Assembly (NCBI GenBank): GCA_964030785.1 | Contig: OZ034979.1 | Location: forward strand, 12,818,583 to 12,882,582 | Length of the DNA: 64,000 nt | From: Siderastrea siderea | Lineage: Eukaryota > Cnidaria > Anthozoa > Scleractinia > Rhizangiidae | Reading direction: 5' to 3' | Part shown: in pieces, positions 50,271-62,518 of the stretch | How positions within the stretch are numbered: position 1 is the stretch's first letter | Layout of the letters: every line of letters starts with the position of its first letter | Position numbers and translations under genes: made by a program | Notes under the pieces: generated by a model | What the model was told of the DNA's origin: nothing | Seen by the model: only the letters and a program-made list of their open reading frames with translations | The model's database searches: none

Positions 50271-51550
50271 TGTCCTAGCCGATTTTGTCCCCCCTGGATT
50301 TTGTCCCCCCGGACCAAATCCGCTAGCGGATATTGTCCCCCGGACAATATCCGCTAGCCGATATTGACCCCCGGGAGACAATATTCGCTAGCGGATTTTG
50401 TCCCCCCTTCGCGAATTTTGTCCCCCCGTCAAAAGTGATCATACTTCGCTATCGTACTCCTGGAGTCGTAAACGAATAAAAGAAAAGACGATTAAATGTG
50501 AATACGAATATTTCATGAACATTGAAAAGACGAAATAGACAAGGTAAGTCTCGGTGTTTACCAAACACCGCATTGGAAAAGCTATGTTTTTCTCAACACG
50601 GCCCGAAGCAACGTTTTCCAATCGAAAATCAAGTGTCATTTTTGTTGATCCTAGGCTAAAGTGCAGAACCAAATTTACAATTGCTTTTTTTTGTTAGTTT
50701 GTTGTATACGTCTGAAATTAAATAAATCAACTTTGTTTTACGAGGGTTGCACATAACTTTCGACTAATAAACAATGTTCGGCTAACAAGTCCCAGTGTCA
50801 AGTTTGTTTATTAGAATAAATGTTCGGTTGAGTGAATTTACAAAAACCTGAAAAGATACAGGACAATAAGATTACTGGACTCTAATTAATTTTTCGCTTG
50901 CCGATAAAACAAAGAGCAGTTTTCTCGACTTTTACTCTAGACAATAGATTTCTTTTAAATAGCTTCCGACATTAAACAGTTTTTCGCTTGCCGATAAAAC
51001 AAAGAGCAGTTTTCTCGACTTTTACTCTAGACAATAGATTTCTTTTAAATAGCTTCCGACATTAAACAGTTTTTCGCTTGCCGATAAAACAAAGAGCGAT
51101 TATTAAAGCCGCAACTCAAACAAGCTTAAGATTAACGTTTTCGATTCATTGCTAACAGGAACCGTAGTTAGACGCTGTGTTTAGTCAGGTCTTTTGTTTA
51201 CGACAAGCTTTGCAATGAATTATAGTAAATTTCTGAAATAACTTAGAGACCAGCATAGAACGCAAAATTGCATCGCTATTATAAGAAGTGACTATATTTA
51301 CTATAATAAATATGGCAGAATTATAACACGTTTTGTGTTGTCATTCGAGGGAACGTTGCAAAAAAGTTTGCAAATGGAAAGTTTACTGAGTAAGAGGGAA
51401 ACAAAGCTTAAATAACAATTGTTGAGGGGGGGACAAATTCGGCGAAGGGGGACAATATCGGCTAGCGGATATTGTCCGGGGGGACAATATCCGCTAGCGG
51501 ATTTGGTCCGGGGGGACAAAATCGGCGGGGGGACAAAATCCGCTGTGACA
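50271..51550. mobile_element. 1280-bp non-autonomous element with minisatellite ends, TSD CCGG
   Basis: It lies in the right arm of the foldback element. The left arm lacks it, so the empty site is known (47352-47366 region). CCGG is present once there and flanks the insert on both sides (50267-50270, 51551-51554). The ends are TGTC...GACA and carry arrays of GATTTTGTCCCCC / GCTAGCGGATATTGTCC units inverted relative to each other (50280-50430 and 51424-51545). No coding capacity. Confidence 0.8.
50891..51108 (+). repeat. 90-bp tandem repeat inside the CCGG element
   Basis: TTTTCGCTTGCCGATAAAAC starts at 50891, 50981 and 51071, giving about 2.4 copies of a 90-bp unit with almost no differences. 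Confidence 0.85.
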
Positions 51551-54009
51551 CCGGACTTGTTAAGAAGAGTGTTTTGCGTACTGGACATGGCCCGAAATCT
51601 GTGGCAGGTTTACACGTGCAAACGGCGCCAATAACAGAGGTAAGCCTATTTTCCTTATAATAAGCGGGATTAGTCTGATTACCAGGTTAATGGATTGTAA
51701 TGCTTGTAAACAATCGATTGCGTTGTCCGTTTTGATACAGCTTGCTTGCCTTTCCATGTTCTGATTTTTCCCGCGCAAAACGAAATTTGGCGCCACTGAC
51801 TCGGAGATTAGAGTGGTTGAAAAGTTATGACTTAAATTATGATGCATGAGTTCTCGATGTCTTAGCCGCTTAAAACAGATAGTTTAAAACGTTTTGTTAG
51901 TTTGTATAGTTTTATTAAAGAACAAAAAAAACTTTTCGCCATTTTTGACGAAACAAATTTCACTCGTTTGCAGTTCATTTGCTTCGACGAGTGCGTGTTT
52001 GAACAATAAACCCACGAAACAGAAGAATAAATATTCGAGTGAAAATGATTCGAACTTTCGAATGCTGAAGTAGTTATTTTCCTTTCCTGTATTGAAGGAC
52101 TTGAAGAGCTCAGTTTCGTTTTTAGGTTGCCAATTTAATCCCCCACTTTGCATCTATCGCGCTGTTCTTATCCATGGCTTCTGAGATCTCGCTCGTGTCG
52201 TCCTTCGCCGAAGAGAGAAAGAAAAGGAAAATACCACCATTAAGTGTAAACAACTTACCGAAATAACACTAAACACGCGAGGAGACTTTGTCACTTTAAG
52301 AACCAACTTTCGTTGTTTTTATTTTACAACAAGCCTCATGAAGAGTTCTGTTTCTCGTGGTGGCGGCGGGTCAAGTCATTTTGGTTTTTCAATTCTCTTT
52401 TTGCCCACGGTCAGCAACTCGCGATTAATAACTAAATTGACCGTCACTTGTAATGTACGATTATTAACTGTAGAATCTGTCAAACGTAGTTAATATTCGT
52501 GGGGTTTACGATTATTAACTGTAAGATGTACAAACGACAAGAGAGCTGACATTGGCTTCGAAACGTAAGACGAAAAACGGAACGTTGAATATTGTGCGTG
52601 GTTGAAAAGAACATCCATGAAACAGTTTCGCTCGGTGGAATATTTACGAAGAAAAATTTGAAAACGTAAGCTTTCTTTTCAGTTCCTGAAGCCTCACCAG
52701 ATCAGTAGCGGCTGAGACTAATCCCCGCCTGTTGTGTGACACTGCTATGAACTCCAGAGTTCCCGTCGACTACCTTTGGATTGGAGTTCATGCTACACGT
52801 ATAAAACGTTTCTTTTGGAGACAGTTTAACACTCTTCCACCAAACCAGCTTTTTGCAAACACAAAGCGAAACGTATTTATAAGCGAATATTCTCAATGAA
52901 ATTTGCATATCACATCATTAGACGGCATGTTCTCATATTTCAATTTCAACTCGCGGCGAAAGGAATACCGAAGGGCTATAAATAGAGTTCTTTTCCGTTG
53001 AGTTCTTTTCCGTTGTGGTTATGTGAACGGTCACTTAAAGAAGGAGAACGAAGCTATTATACAATTATTGCATTGCTAACCTGAAAATACTTTTCATAAC
53101 CTGAAAATGCAACCACTGCAGCTATATAAGCTTAAGTACAAGCGTAGTTAATAACCCTTGGACCTTTTTGTGGCTTTCGGTTTTTCCGCTCGTGAATGGA
53201 AATGTTTGCGCTGGAAAATTATTTTATGTTCAATCAGAATATGTAAGGATTCAAAAGTGATTAATAAAACTCCTTTCCACTGCGAAATTTCCGACGCGTT
53301 TTCTTATTATAATGGTTTGTTTACGTCGTGATCAATTTGTGAATTTCAGGCACGGCTTTCAGCTTTACGGCGTTTGAAATTATGGTTGCCAGATTGTTGA
53401 CATGAAAAGAAAAACAAACAAAGTCAAGTTGGTGAAATGTCCAAGCAAATAAATTTATCTTTTATATAATGGTTATCTGATTTCCTTGCGTGTTTAGGTG
53501 GTTGAAGGAGTGCCGTTTCATGAGGGTTAATCATTTTTCTTTGTATCGCTCGCTTTGCGTCGGATCGCGATGGTTTTGTTCGTGTGATTGTTCGCATTAA
53601 AAAAATGTCATATCGAAAAAAATATTCGAGTGAAAAATGAATTGAACTTTCGATTGATGAAATAGTTATTTTCACTTCCTTTATTGGAGATTTTGAAGAG
53701 TTCAGTGTCGTTTGGAAGTTGACAATTTTAAATCACTCACTCTGCATGCATCTGTCACGCGCTGTTCTTATCCATGACTTCTTCGATCTTGCTCGCGTCG
53801 TGCTTCGTCGAAGAGAGAAAGAAAAGGAAAATACCACTTCTAAACAGCTTACCGAAGTAAAACTAAATACGCGAGGAGACTTTGTCACTTCAAGAACCAA
53901 CTTTCGTTGTTTTTATTTTACAACAAGCCCCGTGAAGAGTTCTGCTTGGGTTTGAATTTTCTTTCGCAATGGCGGCTGGTAAAGTCAAATTTGTTTTTCA
54001 ATGGTCTTT

Positions 54010-54265
54010 TCGCCCAAGGTCAGCAACTTGCGATTAATAACTACATTGACCGTCACTTGCGATTAATAATCGCGCAATGTACGATTATTAACTGTAGAAT
54101 CTGTCAGACGTAGTTAATAATCGTGGGGTTTACGATTATTAACTGTAAGATGCACGATTATTAATCGCAATTCACGCGTTTCGCGATTAATAACTACAAA
54201 GTACCTCTTTTCACGATTATTAGGGACAAAGAACGCATTTGCCGATAAATAATCGTGAAAAATCG
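54010..54265 (-). repeat. Subterminal ATTAATAATCG motif cluster, right arm
   Basis: Mirror of 44690-44940. A second, diverged cluster lies at 52415-52530, mirroring 46431-46530. Confidence 0.75.
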
Positions 54266-54315
54266 TACTGCAAAAGTTAAAAAACACTGCAAAACTAGAT
54301 AGACCCCTGTTATTA

Positions 54316-54891
54316 TTTCATTCAAAAGATGAGGAAAAAGATGTACAAATGCAGTACCACTCTTACCACGTCTCAGCACATCAACCTCAACGAAAAGCAA
54401 ATATTTTGTCCTAAATGTTTGTCACTCGTTTTCAAACTTCAGATACTTCTTTAGCAGGTATCGACCGAATAAACACAAAACGTTTCCTCTCAAATGGTAG
54501 AAACAATGCTAAAATTCTCCTTTCAAGTTAGACATCCCTAGGGGGTTGTGTTCCATTTGTGAGCACCTTCTTCTCTGCTCAGCTGACATCAAACTTTTGG
54601 CCATTTTGACTTTCCAACATGTGCTAACACAATTGAAATAGTAAGACCCTTCCAGAGAAATCTGCCTTGTGTTTTTTCTGCTGGATTTCCAGCACACGTT
54701 TCAGAATTTTTTTTTTTTGCTTTACTGGAAAACCAGGGTACAGTGGTAAAAGGGTTTAAACAAATGAGACACTACTGTAATATTGAAACGTGACGGTAAC
54801 ATTTGGATGAATTTATGTACCATCCTTATTATGATGACATTTTAATAATAATAATTACAGTTTATATAGAGCAAAATTCCATACAATGTTT
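54316..54891. other. Unassigned DNA
   Basis: No supported gene. Contains short A/T runs and an AATAATAATAATTA patch near 54844. Confidence 0.3.
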
Positions 54892-56796
54892 CAGGGCTTA
54901 AAATTAACTTCAGTGCTTGGTCGCCACTCGGGCCAGTATCCCTGAATTCTTAGTGGCCCAGGCCAAAATAAAGTGGCCCTCAAATTTTCTCTGCTAATAT
55001 AACACAAAAAAATTTTAAACCATTCTTGCTCGAATAAATGCCTCACGGATGTTTCGACCCCTGTTTTCCAGTAGGAAAACACGCCCTCAGTTGCGGCGTG
55101 CCTCAGGGCAGCATATTGGGTCCTTTGCTATTTTTAATTTACATTAACGATCTCCCGAACTCCCTGCAGAACGCTGTACCAAGAATGTTTGCCGATGATA
55201 CCAATCTTATGTTATCTGTTAAGACGTTAACAGAGCTTAAGCTGGCTTTAGCCCCTGAATTAAATAACCTTAGTTGTTGGCTGAAAGCTAACAAGCTCAG
55301 TTAAAATGTTGCCAAAACAGAGTTAATGATTATTGGATCAAGGCAAAGACTATCTGCCCAATGTGACGACGTAGAAATCAGAACTGATGACCAAATTATC
55401 GAGAGAGTTGATCATACTAAATCCTTGGGTCTTTTCATTGATGTTCATCTCTCTTGGTGTAAACACGTTGAAGAGATTTGCAAGAAAGTCTCTTCGGCTA
55501 TAGGTGCCCTTAAAACGAGTGCGGCCCTTTATATCAAAAGAAACTGCAATTCAAATTTATAACGCTTTAATTATACCACATTTTGATTACTGCAGCCCTG
55601 TCTGGGACTGTTTGAGTGGTTACTTGAGTGAAAAGCTCCAAAAATTACAGAATCGTGCAGCCAGAGTTATTACAAAATCACCCTTTGATACAAGCTCAAA
55701 CCACCTTCTGTCCACCCTCGACTGGGAGAGGCTATTTCTTCGACGAAAGAAACAGAAAGCCTTGACGATGTTTAAAACTATGCATGGACTTACCCCAGAT
55801 TATCTTCAGTCTGTTTATAACTTGAGAGACTCTGAGGGAAAGCTGACGCTACCCAAACCAAACACCAACTATTTGAAACGGAACTTCTCTTACAGCGGGG
55901 CTATGTTATGGAATAACTTACCCAAATGCCTAAAACATGCTGTATCTGTTAATAATTTTAAGCAAATTATTAAGAAGATAGCTGATATATCGGATTCCCA
56001 CATGGCAATCATGTAAAGCAGTTGTAATTAGTTTTAGTTATTTAGTTAATTAACCTTAATTAACTGATGATTTTCCGTGTTTAAATAAATTTTTACTACT
56101 ACTACTACTACTAGGGTGTTCGACTGACACGCCAAATGAAATTTGCTTGATCTTAACATTGTCTTGAAAGCTCACATTTGCCAGTGTACTGTTGAGAAAT
56201 TGGTTAAATTGTTATTATAATAAAAACTTTGTTTGGTCTGTGTTGGGAATCATTCGTCTCGTTCTTCCTTGCCCTATAGGTCAGGTTCTGACTTGGTCCA
56301 TAAACTCCCAAAGATTAACCAGACCATTTTTTTCCTAATATGGACAAAACGATCTTCTCAACGCCTATAAACTACAGTATCACGATTCTCAGTTTCTTTC
56401 AAATGCTTTTGAATTCAGCTGAAAAGTAAGCCTATTATATCGAGCAGCGTTGAGTGATTTTGCCGATATTCATGTTTGAAAATGTACCGCATCTCGTGTC
56501 AACAAAATCAAAATGGCGTCTACATATCGGAGCGATCTAAAAACTCGATCACGAACGGTTTGAATTTTGCACTTTAGAACGAAACTTTTATTACAATTGA
56601 TGAACTAAGAGTTGAGGAAAGAAAGGAAAGAAAAGAAAGGTACTCCAAGGAAAAACATTTTCTTTTATTGAGTATTATTCTTTTCGTACTTCTCAAATTG
56701 TAGTCACCCTTCCGGCGATCAAACCTTAACTTTTGGTGGCCCTGGACAATTCTTCGTTGCCATGGACGACCGTGCGACCGCCAAGTTTTAACCCTG
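54892..56796. mobile_element. hAT-like (CAGGG-ended) non-autonomous element carrying a LINE, TSD ATGTTT
   Basis: It begins CAGGGCTTAAAATTAAC and its other end, read inverted, is CAGGGTTAAAACTTGGC. ATGTTT flanks both sides (54886-54891, 56797-56802). The ends resemble those of 61524-62236 in opposite orientation, including GGTCGCCAC/GGCCA blocks. About 1.08 kb of LINE sequence sits inside. CAGGG ends with 6-bp duplications suggest a hAT6-type family (inference). Confidence 0.65.
55030..56113 (+). pseudogene. 5'-truncated LINE with (TAC)n tail
   Basis: The frame 55060-55302 has the RT palm motifs [20 protein letters not shown] and FADDT, then a TAA at 55302-55304. The frame resumes (ELMIIGSRQRL, SLGLFIDVHLSW) and shifts near 55510. 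The last frame 55510-56016 has IPHFDYCSPVWDCLSGYL and a long C-terminal tail. It ends with TTTTTACTACTACTACTACTACTA, the microsatellite tail of a CR1/Jockey-like LINE. The endonuclease and most of the RT are missing. Confidence 0.75.
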
Positions 56797-56802
56797 ATGT
56801 TT

Positions 56803-58900
56803 AGCCTGCGTGCAGACGTCTCCTGTTTCCTATTTCCTTTGTTGCACACAGAAAAGGGACGTCTGCCTAACATCACTGCTAATCGTGTTCTGGATTCCCA
56901 AGATTTGGGAAAGGACTGTGATTGGCTGCCTGACATTGGGCATTGTTTGAGTGAATTCCAATTGATTGTTATCAAAAACTGGTCTCATAACGTATGCAGT
57001 GATTATGCAGCCAACATTTAGCGGGGTTTTCCAGTCAAAACAAATCAAAATATTTGCGATTGTTTGCTGTGCTTTTTGTCAATCCAAAAGCCAGGCGACA
57101 GAAATCTTGTGCAAGGGCACAGAAAATTTAATGTGTACGAGAAAATTTGTTTCACTGGCTGTCGCCATGTAGCGACTGACGGTTTATAAAATGGACATGG
57201 TTTTTTTATGGTCATTTGGCTTAACATACGAACAAAGTGCTGTAAAGCTTGTGGTACGGGTACTCAAGAGCGGCACTGTCTTCTGTAAGACACATGCACA
57301 TACTAGTCTGCTGAATGTTACCTTTGTGTGGTCTTGTCTCTTAATTTACAGTACTTAAGATATGAACGGCGAAGGGTTGTTAAGTATGGGGTTTCAGTAT
57401 TTGTCTTGTATAACGCATGCGCAACTGAGCAAAGCAGCTAATAGGATTGAATGCGAAGTTGGCTGTGTTGTCTGATCTAGCTAGTGGTTATGGTGAAAAT
57501 TTTTTTAGCGCAGGAGATTTTGTTGCGGAGATTGACATTTTGAGGGATGTAAAATGTGGGAGTGGAAGGATTTATGAATGTGAGGAGCATATCACACTTC
57601 TGTGAATGTGCCTTGCTTTGAAAGTTGCATTTTGTATAGCAGTGGTGTAATATTGTGCTGCATGCGAGGCAGTTTCCCTTGGCGTTTTATGGGGAGACGG
57701 TTTCCGCAGTGGATTGTAAGTTTTCTCATTGGCTAACCTGTATTTCGCAGAGGAGAGAAACGATAGCTTAGGAAGAGAAGGGATTGGCACTAGTATGATG
57801 ATGCAATTAGTGGATTGCACCATCGATACATCATAGTTCTTGAGAAGGGAGAGAGATGAGTGTTTATTTGAGGGGAGAAGTTGATTTGAATTGCATAAAG
57901 ACGATGGAGTCGGTCATTAAGGAGATCAATTAATGAGGTAGCTGTTACAAGTCTTTAAGATAGAAAATAATTGAATATTATCAAGCGAGGCGTGTGGTTT
58001 GCATGTGGTGCTCGCTGTTGCCTTGGTTGGGTTTGACATAATTCGGTTACGTTACGAATTCCGAGTCAACTTGTTTACTTTTGCAAGGGGATTTCCTGGT
58101 TAGCAAACCGGATTTAAACATCACGTCATGACATATCCCTTAACGTGCCCCTACTCTGACGATCTGCTTGAGCTCGTGTTTATCAAGCGTTACATTTTGA
58201 TTCTACTGCTATGTTCACTGTTTGTATTTACGGTCTTTACAGTACTTCGTCGTCCCTGTGTAAGCATTCTCAGCTGTGGACGAATTTATACCGACAGTCA
58301 ACGTTTGAGTGAATTTGCATTTTTCAGCAGAAATAAAAGCGATAAGAAAGATAAGCTGAGTCATCAGAGTTTAAACATTACGTCATCCAGTAACCCTATA
58401 GTCAAAATATTGTGTCACACAATCTCACTTTTCGTCACGCCGGTTCGTATAAATAGAGGATCGTGCTAACATTTGTGAAACCTAGGGGTGGGGAGGGTCA
58501 GAACGGCCGGTTAAAATGCCCATTGGGCTTTCTTGTCTTACAATTTACTTAGTGCATTCCACATCAGCTTATATCAGTAAACAGTGTCTTTCAAAACTGC
58601 AAAAGCGACGTGGATTTCCCACCAACTTGCAAGAACTCAATAAGGAAATTTTCCAAAATTACAGCTGTAAAGCTTTCAAAGCAGGACTTTTTGTCAAGAA
58701 GAAGGCACATGCATGGTATCTCCTGAGAAGCGAATTCTATTAGATGAACCAGTTTCTTTTTTACTGAAAGATCATTGCTTTCTTCAACACCTGTCAAAAC
58801 TTCCCACACAGGTTAATTCTGAACATTTCTCCCGTAAGACCTGCGATCATACATGTAGATCGACCAGCTCAAGATTCCTCATATGAAGATAACACTGTTG
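56803..58900. other. Unassigned DNA
   Basis: No gene supported. GCAGACGTCTCC (56813) and GGGACGTCTGC (56857) form the ends of a short inverted pair. A hydrophobic short frame at 58182-58245 is probably chance. Confidence 0.3.
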
Positions 58901-59480
58901 TGCAAGTTATGGTTCAGTGGCCGAGCAAGATGAAAATAAACACGCTGTATGAAGGGCTGGAAAGCTTGGGAAAGATGTTATGTAGGGGTGCATATGGCCA
59001 AATAGCCACAGCCAGATGGAAAAACCCAATCATGCGAAAACAGCTTCTTTTTCTAAAAGAAGTTGATAAAGAATGTTCCACTATGTGCTCTTTGAAAGAC
59101 CCGAGTTGTTTCTGTTCAACTAAGAAACAAGACATGACGAAGTCTTCATTTAGCAAGATGGAAGAAGAAATGTAAAAGAGAGCTCCTCGTCTGAGTGTGG
59201 TTCTGTGGACAGCTGATCAACACTTATTATTTACCACTAAGGAATAATGGTAAACTCTGATCTACTTAAACGTTTATTGTCGTATTAAATAAAAATATCA
59301 CCTTAAAATTTCTTTACAAATCACATTGTTCAAGTATTTTTTAGGTTTACAAGACTTTTAATATCTGTTTACTTTGTTATAAGATCACCATATGTGAGAA
59401 TAATCTCACTCACTTTAATGTGAAGTGGAAAGATTTTATGTAGAGGAAAATATTTATTACACTATCAGCAACGTATGTTG
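58901..59480. other. Unassigned DNA
   Basis: No gene supported. The Lys/Cys-rich short frame at 58900-59175 has no recognisable domain. Confidence 0.3.
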
Positions 59481-59499
59481 GTTTAATTTGTAAATGATG

Positions 59500-59780
59500 T
59501 TTGTAGTAAGTAAGTAACGTAGCGTGTTGTAGATAGGTAATGTTATATGCAGTGTAAGTCAATTAGTGAAGTATTGTAACTAATAACCATTGTATTGTAA
59601 TTAAGCAGCGGTGTATTGTAATTAAGTAATGTATTATAAGTAAGTGATGTTCTCCAGTAAGTGAATGTGTTTAAGTATAAGCAATGTATTATAACTTGAT
59701 GCAAGTAATATATTGTACTTATAACTAACGAATTGTGAGTAAGGAATGTCTTGTAAGTAAGTTTTGTAGGATAAGGGTAA
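59500..59780 (+). repeat. Degenerate AGTAAGTAATGTATTGTA tandem-like repeat
   Basis: Repeated units of the type TAAGTAATGTATTGTAA with many substitutions over 280 bp. The mirrored short frames here are low complexity. Confidence 0.6.
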
Positions 59781-61523
59781 ATAAATAAAGCATTTAAAAA
59801 AAGTAGGACACGGGACAACTAACAACTTCTCGCCACCCAAATTTATAAGTACCAGCAAAAAAAACATGTGGAGCTCCGCTTTTAGGCTTGGCTAAATCTA
59901 TATATGAGATATTTACTAAATTTCAAAACCCTGTTTGAGAAAAGCTATTTCTTTGTTTGTTCAACTTATACCTCCTAAACACAACTGTTTCTACATCAAA
60001 CCAGGTTGTGTTCTTTTCCCCATTAGTTAATCAACCATTCATTTGTTGCCCTATAAGAAATTGTATCGCTGCTGATATCTTAAAGCTTTCATGCACTTGC
60101 AATATTTACACCCCATTGTAGAAAATGTCTCGAATATGGATACCCTGTTTTAGATCAGGAGTCCCAAAATCACGACCCTGGTGGGCAGCACATACCCATT
60201 AAGGTATTATGAAGGAGTATCCCCCCCTCCCACCAGACAAACAAGACAGTGACCGGAAATTTTCCTTTCAGCCTTGGCAATGCTGTGAAAATTTCAATTT
60301 TTTCTGACTTCTGTTGAAAATATCAGTTGTCCCTGAGTCAGAAGACAATTCTCTGACTTTTTCCTTACCTTGAAGAATTTTTGTTTTCAGCTGACCATTT
60401 CCTGACATGTGGAATTATTTTTCAGCTTTTTTTCCTACAAACACAGTATTTCACGCCGCATCTACCCATTTCCAAGACATCCAATTTAGCCATGAAAAGA
60501 TTTATATTTTCGTACGTCTACACGCATTGTAGAGCGAGGTACATAAAAACAAAAGGGTTCATTTCTATTCAGTGACATGTGAAGGTATTCTGTAGTTTAG
60601 CCAAAATCAGCTGTGTTTATACTAATCTGAAACAGGGGGGATAGAAGCAAGGCCTGGGACCGAGAAACGATGTTCTCACAACCTGCAAAGCAGTCCAGTC
60701 AAAATGGGACAGCGGTGTTCGTAATAACAAAAACACTTCCGATCGACACAGAGATCCAGTTACTTTGAATAGCTTTCAAATTCATGAGCATTTTGTCGGG
60801 GGAAAGTAAGCAGTGAGCGGCTTATCTTTTATGGAACTTACTGTCAGTTTCGCATAAGAGAATATTCGATGGCAGCGACATCAATGAAGACACTTCTGTT
60901 TTTGCACTGTCTTGTTTGTTGCAATGGCGAGTGGATCCGCTGTGAGAAATACGGCAGTCACGTCTCGCTTGTTTATACTTGGAGTACAGGTTTGCGACAA
61001 ACGTTTCAAAGTTGAATGCTAGAATTAGACATTTCAACATAAATATAATTCTCACCAAGAGAAAGCGCTTGAACTATTCAGGATTTTATTTCTTGTACTC
61101 TGCGACGTAATTTTGGTCTTTGTGTACCACTGAACTGATGCATGTGATAAATAAAAAAACTTCCAATGTTTCTTCTTGCATCTCATTCTGTAACGAATTG
61201 ATCGCATGAGATGAGACAGTTATGGCTGTACTAGGTTTGCATGTTTTCCAGTCATAGAATTATCCAGCGTGGCATGAAAAAATTGCAACGGGAAATGTGC
61301 CAAAAAACATTGATGGAAATAAATTCAATCAAAGCTTCTAACCTAATGGAAACAACACCTATGCACAAAATATGACTTTTATCATCAATAATCCAGTTAT
61401 GTGTTAACAAGATCATTTCACAGTTCAGTACTTTGAACCCGATCCCAGTTTTTAACCCAACTTCAGAAAATTCTACACAGTTGATCAGCGCAGTCAACTC
61501 GATTGATCAAAGCGCTACTGTTC
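59781..61523. other. Unassigned DNA
   Basis: No gene or recognisable repeat supported. Confidence 0.3.
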
Positions 61524-62236
61524 CAGGGCTAAAAATTGGCAGTCGCATGGTCACCAGTGGCGATTTAAAACTTACCAAGGCCACTAAAAGTTGAGGTTTG
61601 ATCACCCGATCTGTGACTATGATGCAAACAAGTTGCAATGTACAACGAAGTATGAAGTTAAAGTAAAATAAAATAGTGTGGTTGATTTGACTACCTTTAT
61701 TTTATTTTATTTAACTCTACGTTCACCAACGTTTAAGTTCTGAAGGGTTAAATGATCGATCCACGATTATTTAGACGCCATTTTGAAACTGTTGTTGCCA
61801 CGTGACTCTGAACTTTTCCACAGTTCTTTGCACCCTGTTTTGAAAATTGTAAATTTTGCTGTAGAAATCACAAAATGTGGAGAGTTCACTCTGATTTAAG
61901 CTGACGCTGTCAAAAAAAGCAAGAAATGTGGAAGATGCCCTGAAACATTAATAAGCTACAAGAAGACCAAAAGACAAGGGGAATTTCAGAACAGGTCTAG
62001 TTTTTGTTGTAATGAGATGTTTTCTTCTGTTTGCAAAGAGGCTACAGCCGGGAGGGAGCGTGACTGTTTTGAAGTTTTCATTAAATGCTACATGGTGTTT
62101 ATTCAAATAGAAAAACACTGTATTTTTTGTTATCCTTGTGAAAACTGAGGGCCACCTTCTTTTACCCAGGGCCACTTAGGACTCAAGGAAAATGGCCCGA
62201 CTGGCCACCAGGCACTGGAGTTAATTTTTAGCCCTG
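61524..62236. mobile_element. CAGGG-ended MITE, 713 bp
   Basis: Starts CAGGGCTAAAAATTGGC and ends GTTAATTTTTAGCCCTG, so the first 14 bases are inverted. The flanks are CTGTTC and CTGCTC, a likely 6-bp duplication with one change. Same family as 54892-56796. Confidence 0.7.
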
Positions 62237-62518
62237 CTGCTCTACTTCGCGACTAAAAACTGAGAGTAAACGTTTGTCCTCATAAGAAGCAAAAAGCACA
62301 AAAACGTGATAAAAGTGTAAAATATGATCAATTTGTCAATTACCTAAATGAAAGGACAAAACCGAATCTGCCGCCTTTGCCCGCCATAATATCACCGTTC
62401 AGTGTTCGAGTTACATTGGAATATGCAACATCTGCGCATGCGCAGGAGGCATATCTGCTGACTAGAACCTCACAGATTGCTTTGCAAGCTGTGAGAATAT
62501 CATTTGGATTTCATTTAA

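Larger units (their letters stand above)
44648..54311. mobile_element. Giant foldback element, 9.7 kb, nearly all inverted repeat
   Basis: The left end AACAGGGGTCTATCTAG is mirrored by CTAGATAGACCCCTGTT at the right end, and the same four bases ATTA flank both sides (44644-44647, 54312-54315). The arms (about 44648-48190 and about 49490-54311) pair along most of their length. The outer ~1.8 kb are almost identical, while the inner parts are more diverged. A 1280-bp insertion in the right arm explains the difference in arm length. The centre of about 1.3 kb is unique except for a small palindrome. No transposase or other recognisable gene is present. Small open frames occur in mirror copies on both arms only because of the palindrome. 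Confidence 0.8.

Noticed and set aside
58128..58469. 113-residue frame with a hydrophobic stretch
   Set aside because: No recognisable domain, neighbouring splice structure or conservation evidence. Likely chance.
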